This document shows, piece by piece, positions 37,531-46,128 of a DNA stretch of 64,000 nucleotides. The stretch comes from Cryobacterium sp. PAMC25264 (GTDB lineage: Bacteria; Actinomycetota; Actinomycetes; Actinomycetales; Microbacteriaceae), in contig NZ_CP080383.1 of NCBI RefSeq assembly GCF_019443325.1, positions 248,001 through 312,000 on the forward strand, given 5' to 3'. The notes under the pieces are model-generated. The model did not search any database, was not told the origin of the DNA, and was given only the letters and a program-made list of their open reading frames with translations. A program made the translations under genes and the position numbers. Numbering within the stretch: the first letter of the stretch is position 1; each line of letters opens with the position of its first letter.

Positions 37531-38062
37531 CCACCAGCGGCACACTGCACCGCATCGTGGCCGGGCCGAGCCGCAGGATCCCGTCGGTCACCGGCTCGCA
37601 GCGAAGCCCGCCACGCCCGCGGAGCGCGCGGTGGGCGCCGGGGGCGAGCGTCACATCCATCCAGGCGCAGGGGTTCGCGGGCCGGTGCGCCCGGAATTCG
37701 ACGGGACCGTCACCGCTGTCGAGCGAGAAGATCGCCCCGCGCAGGGCGTCGACGTCCACGCCGCGAAGCAGGATGTTGCGCCGGGTGTCGGCCGGGTCGA
37801 GGGTGCGCGGCAGCCCGAGGTCGTCGGCTACCTGCGTGAGGACGTCGGCGTTCATCACCGTGACCGACGCCTGCACGTGCGCCCGTCGGCCGAAGTGCCG
37901 GTCGCCCACGATGCCCATGCCCGCGCGCACCTCGATGCGTTCGTGACTCTCCTCGCCCACCGCCGGCAGCGGCCCATCGGCCGGGCGCCCTTCGTACCGG
38001 TGCACGGGGGAGGCGTGCAGCAGCACGATCTCCAGCTCGGCGCGGTACGGGAGGTCACTCAC
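37463..38062 (-). CDS. MOSC-domain protein
   Basis: About 199 residues. MOSC domains bind molybdenum cofactor or carry sulfur; this one has the N-terminal segment IVLLHASPVHRYEGRP, the signature GIVGDRHFGRRAH and the region PADTRRNILLRGVDV, with a conserved Cys in NPCAWMDV. It is the short stand-alone form. The GTG start at 38062 is supported by TAGTCT (38070-38075) ending 7 nt upstream. The long upstream extension of the frame crosses the next gene and is not coding here. Confidence 0.83.
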   Translation of the reverse strand: MSDLPYRAELEIVLLHASPVHRYEGRPADGPLPAVGEESHERIEVRAGMGIVGDRHFGRRAHVQASVTVMNADVLTQVADDLGLPRTLDPADTRRNILLRGVDVDALRGAIFSLDSGDGPVEFRAHRPANPCAWMDVTLAPGAHRALRGRGGLRCEPVTDGILRLGPATMRCSVPLVVTGAARPARPERPGSPPGSSGS

Positions 38063-38204
38063 AACGACCAGACTATGCGTCCACCCGGTTGCCTCACTCC
38101 TGCAATCCTTCCGGAGACGACCACCGGATGCCGGAATTTCGGGAGAGTGGCCGCCGCGGCGGGAGTGAGCAGGAGTTAGGCATCCCGATCGGTGAGTGGG
38201 TGGG

Positions 38205-38470
38205 TTAGGGGGCCATTCCGGACTGCACGGGCACGAACTCGACGTTGTGGGTGGGGTGCACGGACTTGACCGGCGCACGGGAGAAGCCCTTGGCGTCGAG
38301 GCGGTTCTCGGCGCGGAAGGTGGCCAGGGCCGCGTCGTAGAGCTCATTGAGCCGCGCGCCGGTGTACTCGCCGTCGTGCCGTCGGTGAAACGGATGGTGA
38401 TAGGCGTCTTGGCGGGGAAATGCCGGTTCATGCGGACGAAGCCGTCGGCATCCTGCTGCAGTGTGATCAT
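38205..38470 (-). pseudogene. Small conserved-looking protein of about 88 residues, frameshifted
   Basis: Starts MITLQQDADGFVRMNRHFP at 38470 and ends near PVQSGMAP with TAA at 38205-38207. I do not recognise the family. The frame is broken near 38373-38378; adding one base turns ...RFTDGT into ...TDGEYTGARLNELYDAALAT and restores the reading frame to the stop. No membrane segment or signal peptide. No promoter stronger than AAGACT 6 nt upstream is visible. Its reality rests on codon use and on the restored frame lacking stops. Confidence 0.6.
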
Positions 38471-38555
38471 CCCGCTAGTCTTCCGTATCCGCACCGGCCG
38501 TGGTACCGGGCCCACACTGGGCCCTTCGTCCGCGCGCGGCGGGCGCGGGAGGTTC

Positions 38556-38561
38556 TACCAT
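38556..38561 (+). promoter_or_regulatory. Putative -10 box TACCAT of the phosphoribosyltransferase operon
   Basis: Ends 6 nt before the ATG at 38568; no SD sequence between. Confidence 0.5.
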
Positions 38562-38567
38562 TGACAA

Positions 38568-39104
38568 ATGCAACAGGACCAGCACGCCGAGACCCCCGCC
38601 ACCGTCGATCCGCCCCGCGAGGTGCTGGAGTGGACCGAATTCGCCGACGCGTCCAGGTCATTGGCCAGCACGGTGCTGGCAAGCGGGTTCCAGCCCGACG
38701 TCGTCATCGCCATCGCGCGCGGCGGCCTGCTGCTGGCCGGGGCCATCTCGTACGCCCTCGGCACCAAGAACTGCGGCTCCATCAACGTGGAGTTCTACAC
38801 CGGCATCGACGAGCGTCTGCCGGAGCCCGTGCTCTCCGGCCCGATGCTCGACGCCCCGGCGCTGGCCGGAAAGCGCGTCCTGTTGGTGGACGACGTCTCC
38901 GACTCGGGCCACACCCTGGCCCTGGTGGTGGGCATCCTCAAGGAATCGGCCGGCGAGGTGCGCTCCGCGACGCTGTACACCAAGCCGCGCACGGTGCACG
39001 TGCCCGACTTCACCTGGCGGGAGACCGACGGCTGGATCGTCTTCCCGTGGTCGGCATTGCCGCCCGTGACGGCCACCCCGCTGACGAGCGCGGTCGACGC
39101 ATGA
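38568..39104 (+). CDS. Phosphoribosyltransferase, xanthine/hypoxanthine-guanine type-like
   Basis: Type I PRTase of 178 residues. The PRPP loop is [16 protein letters not shown] (about 105-120), and the N-terminal region has [17 protein letters not shown], typical of the Gpt-like group that uses purine bases. Substrate base cannot be set from the sequence. First gene of a three-gene set: its stop overlaps the next start (ATGA), which places it with a peptidase E-like protein and uracil-DNA glycosylase. Confidence 0.85.
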   Translation: MQQDQHAETPATVDPPREVLEWTEFADASRSLASTVLASGFQPDVVIAIARGGLLLAGAISYALGTKNCGSINVEFYTGIDERLPEPVLSGPMLDAPALAGKRVLLVDDVSDSGHTLALVVGILKESAGEVRSATLYTKPRTVHVPDFTWRETDGWIVFPWSALPPVTATPLTSAVDA

Positions 39105-39832
39105 GCATCCACCTCGTCGGCGGCGGCTGGGCCGCCGAGAACGCCACCGAGAACGACGCCGTGGTCTATGGGCCGTTCCTGGCCGAAGCCGCCCTGCGCG
39201 CCACCGCGGCCGGCCGCGACGAACCGCGCCTGGCCGTCATCGTGGTGCGGGACGCCGACGGCGCCGACCACGCCGCCAAGCTGCTCGCGGCCATCGGCGC
39301 CGCCGGGCCGGTCGACCCGCACCTCACGGTGCTCGGCCTCACCGACGAAGCCACCCTGCTCGCCGTGGCGGATGTCGACGGCATCGTGATCGGCGGCGGC
39401 CTGACCCCCGCCTACCTCAGCGCCCTCACCCCTATCGCCGGGGAGATCCGCCGTCAGGTGGCCGCCGGCATCCCGTACCTCGGCTATTCCGCCGGCGCCA
39501 TGATCGCTGCCGAACGCGCCGTGCTCGGCGGCTGGCAGATCGGCGGTGTACCGGTGAGCCCCCTGGACGCCTCGGAGGGGCTCGACGAGATCACCATCGA
39601 GAACGGCATCGGCCTGCTCGACGTGACCGTGGATGTGCACGCCGCCCAGTGGGGCACGCTGTCCCGCATGGTCGCCGCCACCGAGGCCGGCCTCATCCGC
39701 GGCGGCCTGGCCGTCGACGAGGGCACCGTGCTGATCGTGGGCCAGGGCACCCTGGGCGTGGCCGGAACCGGCAGCGTCTGGACCGTGAGCGAATCCGAGG
39801 GCGGGGTGCTGGTGAGCACCTTCGGCTCCTGA
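39101..39832 (+). CDS. Peptidase E / cyanophycinase-like (S51) protein
   Basis: About 243 residues with a class I amidotransferase-like fold. The nucleophile elbow is [12 protein letters not shown] (Ser about 130), characteristic of S51 serine peptidases, and [13 protein letters not shown] precedes it. Such enzymes cleave Asp-X dipeptides or related substrates; which one is not known. The ATG at 39101 overlaps the PRTase stop. The frame is open upstream only as a shadow of the PRTase gene. Confidence 0.82.
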   Translation: MSIHLVGGGWAAENATENDAVVYGPFLAEAALRATAAGRDEPRLAVIVVRDADGADHAAKLLAAIGAAGPVDPHLTVLGLTDEATLLAVADVDGIVIGGGLTPAYLSALTPIAGEIRRQVAAGIPYLGYSAGAMIAAERAVLGGWQIGGVPVSPLDASEGLDEITIENGIGLLDVTVDVHAAQWGTLSRMVAATEAGLIRGGLAVDEGTVLIVGQGTLGVAGTGSVWTVSESEGGVLVSTFGS

Positions 39833-39837
39833 GCCGG

Positions 39838-40545
39838 ATGCCCGCACCGATCGCCCCCGCGCTGATCGAGCCCGGCTGGGCGCGGGCCTTCGGGCTCGGA
39901 GAGCATGCCGGCCCCGTCGACGTCAGTGCCGTGGCACCGTTTGCGGCCCCGCTCGCCTTCGCTCGGCAGCGGGCCACGGCGGGCGCCGAGGTGCTGCCGG
40001 CGCCGGAGAACATCCTGCGCGCCTTCCGGCAACCGTTCGACGAGGTGCGCGTGCTCATCGTGGGCCAGGACCCGTACCCCACGCCCGGGCATCCGGTGGG
40101 CCTGGCCTTCTCGGCGGCCGGTGAGGTGCGCCCGGTGCCGCGGAGCCTGGCGAACATCTTCACCGAGTTGCACGACGACCTCGGCCTACCGAAACCGGAC
40201 GGCGGCGACCTGACCCCCTGGACCCGGCACGGGGTGCTGCTGCTCAACCGGGTCCTCACGGTCGAGGCCGGCGCCGCCGGGTCGCACCGCCGGCACGGCT
40301 GGGAGGCCGTGACCGAGCAAGCCATCCGGGCGCTGGCCGGCCGCGGCACGCCGCTGGTCGCCATCCTCTGGGGCAGGGACGCCGAGAACCTGCTGCCGCT
40401 GCTCGGGTCGACCCCCGCACTCGTCTCGGCGCATCCCAGCCCGCTCTCGGCCCGGCGCGGCTTCTTCGGCTCCCGCCCGTTCAGCCGCGCCAACGCGCTG
40501 CTGGCCGAGCAGGACGCGGCGGCCGTGGACTGGGCGCTGCAGTAA
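39838..40545 (+). CDS. ung: Uracil-DNA glycosylase, family 1
   Basis: Base-excision repair enzyme of about 235 residues that removes uracil from DNA. The catalytic water-activating Asp lies in [17 protein letters not shown] (about 78), and the uracil loop is [21 protein letters not shown] (His about 200). It starts 5 bp after the peptidase E stop, so it is probably transcribed with the two genes before it. Full length for the family. Confidence 0.92.
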   Translation: MPAPIAPALIEPGWARAFGLGEHAGPVDVSAVAPFAAPLAFARQRATAGAEVLPAPENILRAFRQPFDEVRVLIVGQDPYPTPGHPVGLAFSAAGEVRPVPRSLANIFTELHDDLGLPKPDGGDLTPWTRHGVLLLNRVLTVEAGAAGSHRRHGWEAVTEQAIRALAGRGTPLVAILWGRDAENLLPLLGSTPALVSAHPSPLSARRGFFGSRPFSRANALLAEQDAAAVDWALQ

Positions 40546-40557
40546 TCTGATTCCCAT

Positions 40558-41154
40558 GTGGAGAGGACCCATCCGGTGCTAGAAGAGGAATACCAGCCGC
40601 GTCGACGGCTGCCGCGTCACCTGACGCCGGCGCCCGCGCCCGAGGCGCCGTTCGAGTACTCGCTTCGGGATGCGGTGGACACAGATCTTCCCGACATTCG
40701 GGAGATCTACAACTACTACGTGGCCAACAGCACCGTCACCTTCGACGAGGATGCGATGACCCTCGCCGAGTGGCGCGACAAGTTCGCCTACCTGAGCAAG
40801 CTCGGCATGCCGTTCATCGTGGCCGAGTCGCCGGCCGGACAACTGCTCGGCTACGCGCTGGTGAGCCCGTGGAAGCAGAAGAAGGCGTACCGGTTCACGG
40901 TGGAGAACTCGATCTACCTGGGCGCGGCATCCACCGGGAAGGGCCTGGGACGGGTGCTGCTGACCGAACTCATCGAACGCTCGAAGGCCGCCGGTCTCAA
41001 GGAGATCATCGCCGTGATCGCCGACCAGGGGGCGGAGGCGTCGATCAAGCTGCACCAGGACTTCGGCTTCGAGGAGATCGGCCGGATGGGCAAGGTCGGC
41101 TTCAAGTTCGAGCGCTGGCTGGGCACCGTGCTGTTGCAGAAGAGCCTCAAGTAG
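40558..41154 (+). CDS. GNAT N-acetyltransferase, phosphinothricin acetyltransferase-like
   Basis: Acetyl-CoA-dependent acetyltransferase of about 198 residues. Signatures of the PAT/Bar group: SLRDAVDTDLPDIREIYNYYVANSTVTF at the N-terminus, the acetyl-CoA motif STGKGLGRVLLTELIERS and HQDFGFEEIGRMGKVGFKF. Real substrates in the group include L-amino acids such as methionine sulfoximine. GTG 40558 is used; GTG 40576 would give LEEEYQ. A TAATCT box lies at 40543-40548. Confidence 0.82.
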   Translation: MERTHPVLEEEYQPRRRLPRHLTPAPAPEAPFEYSLRDAVDTDLPDIREIYNYYVANSTVTFDEDAMTLAEWRDKFAYLSKLGMPFIVAESPAGQLLGYALVSPWKQKKAYRFTVENSIYLGAASTGKGLGRVLLTELIERSKAAGLKEIIAVIADQGAEASIKLHQDFGFEEIGRMGKVGFKFERWLGTVLLQKSLK

Positions 41155-41169
41155 GCCGTAGCCCGGCGC

Positions 41170-41994
41170 TCACCGGCGCGACAGCCGCCCGGTCACCGTC
41201 ACCACGGTGCGCCGGGGCGACACCGAGGCCAGCCAGGCCAGCAGTCGGTTCTGTCCGCCGCTGACCGCGTGTGGGGGAGTGCGGGGCGTATCGAGCGCAT
41301 CGAAGGCCGTGCGCATCACCTCGTCCACACTGGCCAGGCGGCGGGGGCCGGCCGTGGAGCGGTGGGCGACGGTGTAGAACTCGGTCTCGGTCGGGCCGGG
41401 GCACAGCGCGGTGACCTTGAGCCCGGTACCGCGGGTCTCGTACCAGAGCGCCTCGGTGAGACTGAGCACGTAGGCCTTGCTCGCGGCGTAGACGGCCAGC
41501 CGGGGTACCGGCTGGAACGCCGCCGTGCTCGCGACGTTCACCAGCGCCGCGCCCTGCGGATGCGTGAGCGCCGCGCTGAGCAGGCCCGGCAGGAGGGCAT
41601 GGGTGAGATCGGTGAGCGCCTGGACGTTGACCGCCACCTGGTCGTGCACCGGTGCCTCCGGCGCATCCACCATGCTGCCGAACAGGCCGAAGCCGGCGTT
41701 GTTCACCAGGGTGCTCACCCGGACTCCTCGGTCGTCGAGGTCGTGCACGAGCTCGGCGACGGCGCCGGGGGCGGCCAGGTCGAGCGGGATCACGGTGGAC
41801 ACCGTGCCGTATTTCTCGGCCAGGTCCACGGCGAGGGCCTCGAGCCGGTCCAGCCGGCGTGCGGTGAGCACCAGGTCTGCGCCCCGGCGGGCGAGCTCGT
41901 GGGCGAAGCCCACGCCCAGTCCGCTCGACGCCCCGGTGATCAGCGCGGTGGTGCCCATCGGGTTGTACAGAGCGGCAGCGTCAGTGCGGGTCAT
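41170..41994 (-). CDS. Short-chain dehydrogenase/reductase, DltE-like
   Basis: 274 residues. TGASSGLGVGFAHELARRGAD at the N-terminus, LVNNAGFG, catalytic Ser in NVASTAAFQPV and YAASKAYVL as the YxxxK motif; LTARRLDRLEAL suggests NADPH. The C-terminus has PGPTETEFY. Substrate unknown. The start is supported by TAGCCT (42001-42006) ending 6 nt before the ATG on the - strand. The gene is divergent from the amidase gene across a hairpin repeat. Confidence 0.87.
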   Translation of the reverse strand: MTRTDAAALYNPMGTTALITGASSGLGVGFAHELARRGADLVLTARRLDRLEALAVDLAEKYGTVSTVIPLDLAAPGAVAELVHDLDDRGVRVSTLVNNAGFGLFGSMVDAPEAPVHDQVAVNVQALTDLTHALLPGLLSAALTHPQGAALVNVASTAAFQPVPRLAVYAASKAYVLSLTEALWYETRGTGLKVTALCPGPTETEFYTVAHRSTAGPRRLASVDEVMRTAFDALDTPRTPPHAVSGGQNRLLAWLASVSPRRTVVTVTGRLSRR

Positions 41995-42070
41995 CTTCAG
42001 AGGCTACCCGGGCGCAGGCTCCCGCTGCCAGTCCCGGCGCCCGGCGCCCGCATCCGTCCCGGCCGCCGGC

Positions 42071-42140
42071 CCAACTGGCCCCGAAGCGGACATCTGGTCC
42101 CGGCACACCGGGTGCAGATGTCCGGAACGGGGCCAGTTGG
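42071..42140. repeat. Intergenic inverted repeat R4 (CGGACATCTG...CCCGG-caca type)
   Basis: Arms of about 33 bp with two small mismatched bulges around CACA. Unlike the other copies, it lies between two divergent genes, so it cannot be a terminator for either of them. Confidence 0.85.
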
Positions 42141-42204
42141 CGCGCAATGGGGCGGCGACCGTCCGCCTGCGGCCCCGGGCCGGGGCGGTGATGGGCTCGG
42201 TCGC

Positions 42205-42210
42205 TAGGCT
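42205..42210 (+). promoter_or_regulatory. Putative -10 box TAGGCT of the amidase gene
   Basis: Ends 6 nt before the ATG at 42217. Confidence 0.5.
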
Positions 42211-42216
42211 CGGGGG

Positions 42217-43644
42217 ATGGCCGACCTCCACGAACTGACCGCCCTCGAGCAGTGGCGCTCCCTGCAGCAGGGCGAGATCAGCCCCACCGAGCTCACCCGG
42301 CACTACCTGACCCGCATCGAGCGGCTGAACCCCGGGCTCGGCGCCTTCGTCACCGTGACCGCCGAGGCCGCCCTCGCCCGCGCCAGGCAGGTGGAAACCG
42401 AGGTGCCCCGCACCCGGCCACTGTGGGGGCTCCCCTTCGCCGACAAGGACCTGCAGCAACGCGCCGGCGTGCCCGTGGGGTTCGGCTCCCGGCTGATGCG
42501 CGGCACCGTGCCCGAGACAAGCGACCTGCTCGTGCAGGCCCTCGACGAGGCCGGCGGCGTGAGCCTGGGCAAGACCGCCACCCCCGAATTCGGCCTGCCG
42601 TCATACACCGAACCCGTGGCTGGCGCTCCGGCCCGCAACCCCTGGAACCCGGCGCTGGGCGCCGGCGGCTCCAGCGGGGGCGCCGCCGTAGCCGTGGCGG
42701 CGCGGATGCTGCCGTTCGCCCCGGGCAGCGACGGCGGCGGATCGGTGCGCATCCCGGCCGCCGCCTGCGGTTTGGTCGGGGTCAAGCCGTCCCGCGGCCG
42801 GATCCCCGCGGCGAGCGGCCTCGACGTGCCAGGGGGTCTTCCCGTGGCCGGCCCGCTCGCGCGCACCGTGGCGGATGCCGCGCTGCTGCTGGACGCCATG
42901 ATCGCGCCGGACGGCGGCCGGCCGGCGCATCCGTTCGCCGTGCGGGCACCCGGGGAAGACGAGCAACTTCTCGGCGCCGCCGTTCGCGGCGAAGGCCGCT
43001 ACCAGCTGGGCGTGATGACCACCTCGGCCTGGGATGACGCCTACGAGATCAGCCTGGACCCGGAGGCGCTGGCCGCGCTCGCCGTGGCTGTCGACGGTTT
43101 CACTGCCATGGGCCACGGCATCGAGCAAACCGCCTTGGAGCCGGACCCGAGCTACGCGCCGGCGTTCCGCGCGCTCTGGCAGCTCAGCGCCGCCCGGATT
43201 CCCGCCGAAACCACCGAGCAGGAGGCCCTGCTCGAACCCCTCACCCGCTGGCTGATGCACCGCGGACGGGCGTTGGCCGGCCGCGACGTGGCCGAGGCGC
43301 TGACCACCTTGGCGACCTACGAGCGCTCACTGATCCGCCAGCTGGGCCGGTTCGACGCCGTGCTCACCCCGGCGCTGGCACTCACGCCCCGGCCCGTCGG
43401 CTGGTACGACGCCGTCGACGGCGAACGCAACTTCGCCCAGCAGGTGCAGTACACGCCGTTCACCTCGATGGTCAATGTGTCCGGTCTGCCGGCCATCACC
43501 CTGCCAGTGGCCCAGACCCCGGACGGCCTGCCGATGGGCGTGCAGCTGATCGGCCGGCCGGGCGGCGAGGCCACCCTGCTGGCCCTCGGCGCGCAACTGG
43601 AGCGCCGGCTGCGCTGGCAGGACCGGGTGCCGCCCGGCGTGTGA
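42217..43644 (+). CDS. Amidase (amidase-signature family)
   Basis: Ser-cisSer-Lys hydrolase of 475 residues. Catalytic Lys in WGLPFADKDL (about 75), cis-Ser in AGGSSGGAAVAVAA (about 150) and the nucleophile Ser in GSDGGGSVRIPAAACGLVG (about 175). The family hydrolyses many amides; the call is general. Position between a DltE-like SDR and the furA-katA operon gives no clue to substrate. Full length; no signal peptide. Confidence 0.88.
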   Translation: MADLHELTALEQWRSLQQGEISPTELTRHYLTRIERLNPGLGAFVTVTAEAALARARQVETEVPRTRPLWGLPFADKDLQQRAGVPVGFGSRLMRGTVPETSDLLVQALDEAGGVSLGKTATPEFGLPSYTEPVAGAPARNPWNPALGAGGSSGGAAVAVAARMLPFAPGSDGGGSVRIPAAACGLVGVKPSRGRIPAASGLDVPGGLPVAGPLARTVADAALLLDAMIAPDGGRPAHPFAVRAPGEDEQLLGAAVRGEGRYQLGVMTTSAWDDAYEISLDPEALAALAVAVDGFTAMGHGIEQTALEPDPSYAPAFRALWQLSAARIPAETTEQEALLEPLTRWLMHRGRALAGRDVAEALTTLATYERSLIRQLGRFDAVLTPALALTPRPVGWYDAVDGERNFAQQVQYTPFTSMVNVSGLPAITLPVAQTPDGLPMGVQLIGRPGGEATLLALGAQLERRLRWQDRVPPGV

Positions 43645-43675
43645 CGCCTCCGACGGCTCGGCTCGGCGTGTCTTA

Positions 43676-43692
43676 TTTTGAAGGGTTCAAAA
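43676..43692. promoter_or_regulatory. Fur/CatR-type operator (TTTTGAA-ggg-TTCAAAA)
   Basis: Perfect 7+7 inverted repeat with a 3-bp centre. It covers the likely -35 hexamer TTTGAA (43677-43682), which lies 17 bp from TACCGT (43700-43705), the -10 box ending 5 nt before the furA ATG. This position fits autoregulation of furA-katA by its own product. Confidence 0.75.
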
Positions 43693-43710
43693 CAACTGCT
43701 ACCGTGAGGC

Positions 43711-44241
43711 ATGGCCGCAGCTCGAACGATCACCGCGGAGCAGCGCTCTGCCGGTCAGCACGCGACCGGCCACCACGCCGTCGACCTCGCGACAGACAGC
43801 CACGCGGATGACTTCGCCGCCGTCATCCGCGCCGCCGGCCTCAAAGTCACCGCGCCCCGCCTCGCCGTGCTCACCGGCCTGGCCGACTCGGCCCACGCCA
43901 CCGCCGAGCAGCTCTTCGATACGGTGAGCGCCGGGCTCCCCGGCACCAGCCTGCAGGCGGTCTACGGCGTGCTGAACGCCTTCACCAGCGCGGGACTGGT
44001 GCGCCGGATCGAACCGGCCGGCTCCGCCGCCCTGTTCGAACGACGGGTGGGCGACAACCACCACCACCTCATCTGCACCGGCTGCCGCTCCGTGACCGAC
44101 GTCGAGTGCGTCGTGGGCGAAGCCCCGTGCCTGACACCCGGCGACTCCGCCGGCTTCATCCTGCAGACCGCCGAGGTGACCTTCTGGGGCCTCTGCCCCG
44201 CCTGCCAGGCCGGCGCCTTGGCATCCGCCCCCGATCTCTGA
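43711..44241 (+). CDS. Fur-family peroxide-responsive-type regulator
   Basis: Metal-dependent repressor of 176 residues. The winged-helix half has [20 protein letters not shown] and [20 protein letters not shown]; the C-terminal half has the metal motif [12 protein letters not shown] and a second CxxC, CPAC, as in Zn-structured Fur proteins. The N-terminal 30 residues are unusually long and low in structure. It sits 52 bp upstream of katA on the same strand. Gene order and operator suggest a FurA/CatR-type peroxide sensor; direct proof is not in the sequence. Confidence 0.85.
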   Translation: MAAARTITAEQRSAGQHATGHHAVDLATDSHADDFAAVIRAAGLKVTAPRLAVLTGLADSAHATAEQLFDTVSAGLPGTSLQAVYGVLNAFTSAGLVRRIEPAGSAALFERRVGDNHHHLICTGCRSVTDVECVVGEAPCLTPGDSAGFILQTAEVTFWGLCPACQAGALASAPDL

Positions 44242-44293
44242 ACGACACCTTCTGAATGACCTGAACGACCAGCACATGACACAAAGGAGCACC

Positions 44294-45802
44294 ATGACAA
44301 CACTGCCCCCCACCACCACCCAGACCGGAACCCCGGTCCCGAGCGACGAGCACTCCCTCACCGTCGGCTCTGAGGGCGTCACCGCCCTGCACGACCGCTA
44401 CCTGGTCGAGAAGCTCGCCCAGTTCAACCGCGAACGTATCCCGGAGCGCATCGTGCACGCCAAGGGCGGCGGAGCACACGGCGTCTTCGAGGTCACCGGC
44501 GACGTGTCCGCCTACACCCGTGCCGCGCTGTTCCAGCCCGGCGCCCGCACCGACACCCTGCAGCGCTTCTCCAGCGTCGCCGGCGAGCAGGGCTCGCCCG
44601 ACACCTGGCGGGACGTCCGCGGCTTCTCGGTCAAGTTCTACACCACCGAGGGCAACTACGACATCGTCGGCAACAACACCCCGGTGTTCTTCATCCGCGA
44701 CGGCATCAAGTTCCCCGACTTCATCCACTCGCAGAAGCGCCTGCCTGGCTCGGGCCTCCGCGACGCCGACATGCAGTGGGACTTCTGGACCCTCTCGCCC
44801 GAGTCCGCTCACCAGGTGACCTACCTGATGGGCGACCGTGGCCTGCCGCGCTCCTGGCGCACCATGCCCGGCTTCGGCTCGCACACCTACCAGTGGATCA
44901 ACGCAGCCGGCGAGCGCTTCTGGGTGAAGTACCACTTCACCTCCAACCAGGGCAACGTCGAGATGGAAGGCGCCGAGGCCGAGCTCATCGCGGGCGCCGA
45001 CGCCGACCACTACCGTCGCGACCTCTACGAGGCCATCGACGCCGGCGACTTCCCGTCCTGGGACGTTCACGTACAGGTCATGCCGTACGAAGAGGGCAAG
45101 ACCTACCGGTTCAACCCGTTCGACCTCACCAAGGTGTGGCCGCACAGCGACTTCCCGCTGATCAAGGTGGGCACGCACACCCTCAACCGCAACCCGGGCA
45201 ATTTCTTCGCCGAGATCGAGCAGGCCGCGTTCTCGCCGGCCAACTTCGTGCCCGGCATCGCGGCCAGCCCCGACAAGATGCTCATGGCGCGCATCTTCTC
45301 CTACCCGGACGCGCAGCGTTACCGCGTGGGCACCAACTACAACCAGCTGCCGATCAACGCCCCGCAGGCACCGGTGCACAACTACTCGCAGGATGGCGCC
45401 GCCCGGTACCACTTCAACGACGCCAGTGCGCCGAACTACGCGCCCAACTCGCTCGGCGGCCCCGTCGCCGACGAGGCCCTCGCGGGCGACGGCACCTGGG
45501 AGAGCGACGGTGCGCTCGTGCGGAGCGCCGCGATCCTGCGCGCCGACGACGATGACTTCGGTCAGGCCGGCACGCTGTACCGCGACGTCTTCGATGACGC
45601 GGCCAAGGCCCGGTTCCTCGAGACGATCACGGGAGCCGTCGGTGGTGTCACCCGCCCCGAGGTCAAGGAACGCGCCATCGCGTACTGGACGAACGTGGAC
45701 GCCACGCTCGGCGCGAGCCTGCGGCTGAACCTGGCGGACGGCGAAGCGGAGGCCACCTCGGCCAACGTGTCCGCCGAGCCCGTCGGCGTCGGCGAGTATT
45801 AA
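44294..45802 (+). CDS. katA: Monofunctional heme catalase
   Basis: Catalase of 502 residues, small-subunit clade length. Active-site His lies in [16 protein letters not shown] (about 55), the Asn region in [22 protein letters not shown], and the proximal heme Tyr in [12 protein letters not shown] (about 335). It dismutates hydrogen peroxide in the cytosol. ATG 44294 is set by AAAGGAG at 44283-44289; the frame is open six codons upstream. Co-transcription with furA is expected. Confidence 0.94.
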   Translation: MTTLPPTTTQTGTPVPSDEHSLTVGSEGVTALHDRYLVEKLAQFNRERIPERIVHAKGGGAHGVFEVTGDVSAYTRAALFQPGARTDTLQRFSSVAGEQGSPDTWRDVRGFSVKFYTTEGNYDIVGNNTPVFFIRDGIKFPDFIHSQKRLPGSGLRDADMQWDFWTLSPESAHQVTYLMGDRGLPRSWRTMPGFGSHTYQWINAAGERFWVKYHFTSNQGNVEMEGAEAELIAGADADHYRRDLYEAIDAGDFPSWDVHVQVMPYEEGKTYRFNPFDLTKVWPHSDFPLIKVGTHTLNRNPGNFFAEIEQAAFSPANFVPGIAASPDKMLMARIFSYPDAQRYRVGTNYNQLPINAPQAPVHNYSQDGAARYHFNDASAPNYAPNSLGGPVADEALAGDGTWESDGALVRSAAILRADDDDFGQAGTLYRDVFDDAAKARFLETITGAVGGVTRPEVKERAIAYWTNVDATLGASLRLNLADGEAEATSANVSAEPVGVGEY

Positions 45803-45818
45803 GCACTACTGCACCCCT

Positions 45819-45854
45819 GGGCCGTGCGGTCGACTCTGGTCGGCCGCGCGGCCC
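45819..45854. terminator. Hairpin after katA
   Basis: A 16-bp imperfect stem (GGGCCGTGCGGTCGAC and its near complement) around TCTG, 17 bp after the katA stop. There is no T run, so it would be an atypical terminator. Confidence 0.5.
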
Positions 45855-45882
45855 ATCCGCGTTTCGCGCCCCGATCGCCGGA

Positions 45883-46010
45883 CGAGCCCCGGTTCACTGG
45901 TCGGGCCCCCGTCCGCTGGTCGAGCCCCGGTTCGCTGGTCGAGCTTGTCGAGACCCGGTGAGCATGTCTGCGCTCAGAGGTCGGCTCGCGGGATCTCGAC
46001 AGGCTCGATC
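45883..46010. repeat. Tandem and inverted repeats rich in GGTCGAGC / TCTCGACA, in the katA to siderophore-protein gap
   Basis: Three related tandem units of about 18-20 bp (GCTGGTCGAGCCCCGGTT type) at 45883-45938 lead into GGTCGAGCTTGTCGAGA (45938-45954). A near-complement, TCTCGACAGGCTCGATC, follows at about 45993-46010, so the two could pair across 40 bp. I see no gene in 45803-46128. Confidence 0.65.
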
Positions 46011-46101
46011 GACGATCGGCTGGCTCGAGCGCGGAGGGGCTCGCGGTATCAGCGGGGGCCGGCTCGATCTCTCAGTTGGCAGACCCTTCCCAGGGTCATA
46101 C

Positions 46102-46120
46102 TGAGGTTAGGCATGCCATA
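46102..46120. promoter_or_regulatory. DtxR/IdeR-type iron box
   Basis: TGAGGTTAGGCATGCCATA matches the DtxR consensus TWAGGTWAGSCTWACCTWA at about 15 of 19 positions. It overlaps CATACT (46117-46122), a -10 box ending 6 nt before the downstream ATG. Iron-loaded regulator would therefore block the promoter. Confidence 0.65.
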
Positions 46121-46128
46121 CTAAGGGC

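Noticed and set aside
37463..38515. A single 350-residue protein read through from 38515 to 37463
   Set aside because: The N-terminal part has a different, broken small gene in it and the middle is a Ser/Thr/Pro-rich shadow; the MOSC protein starts at 38062.
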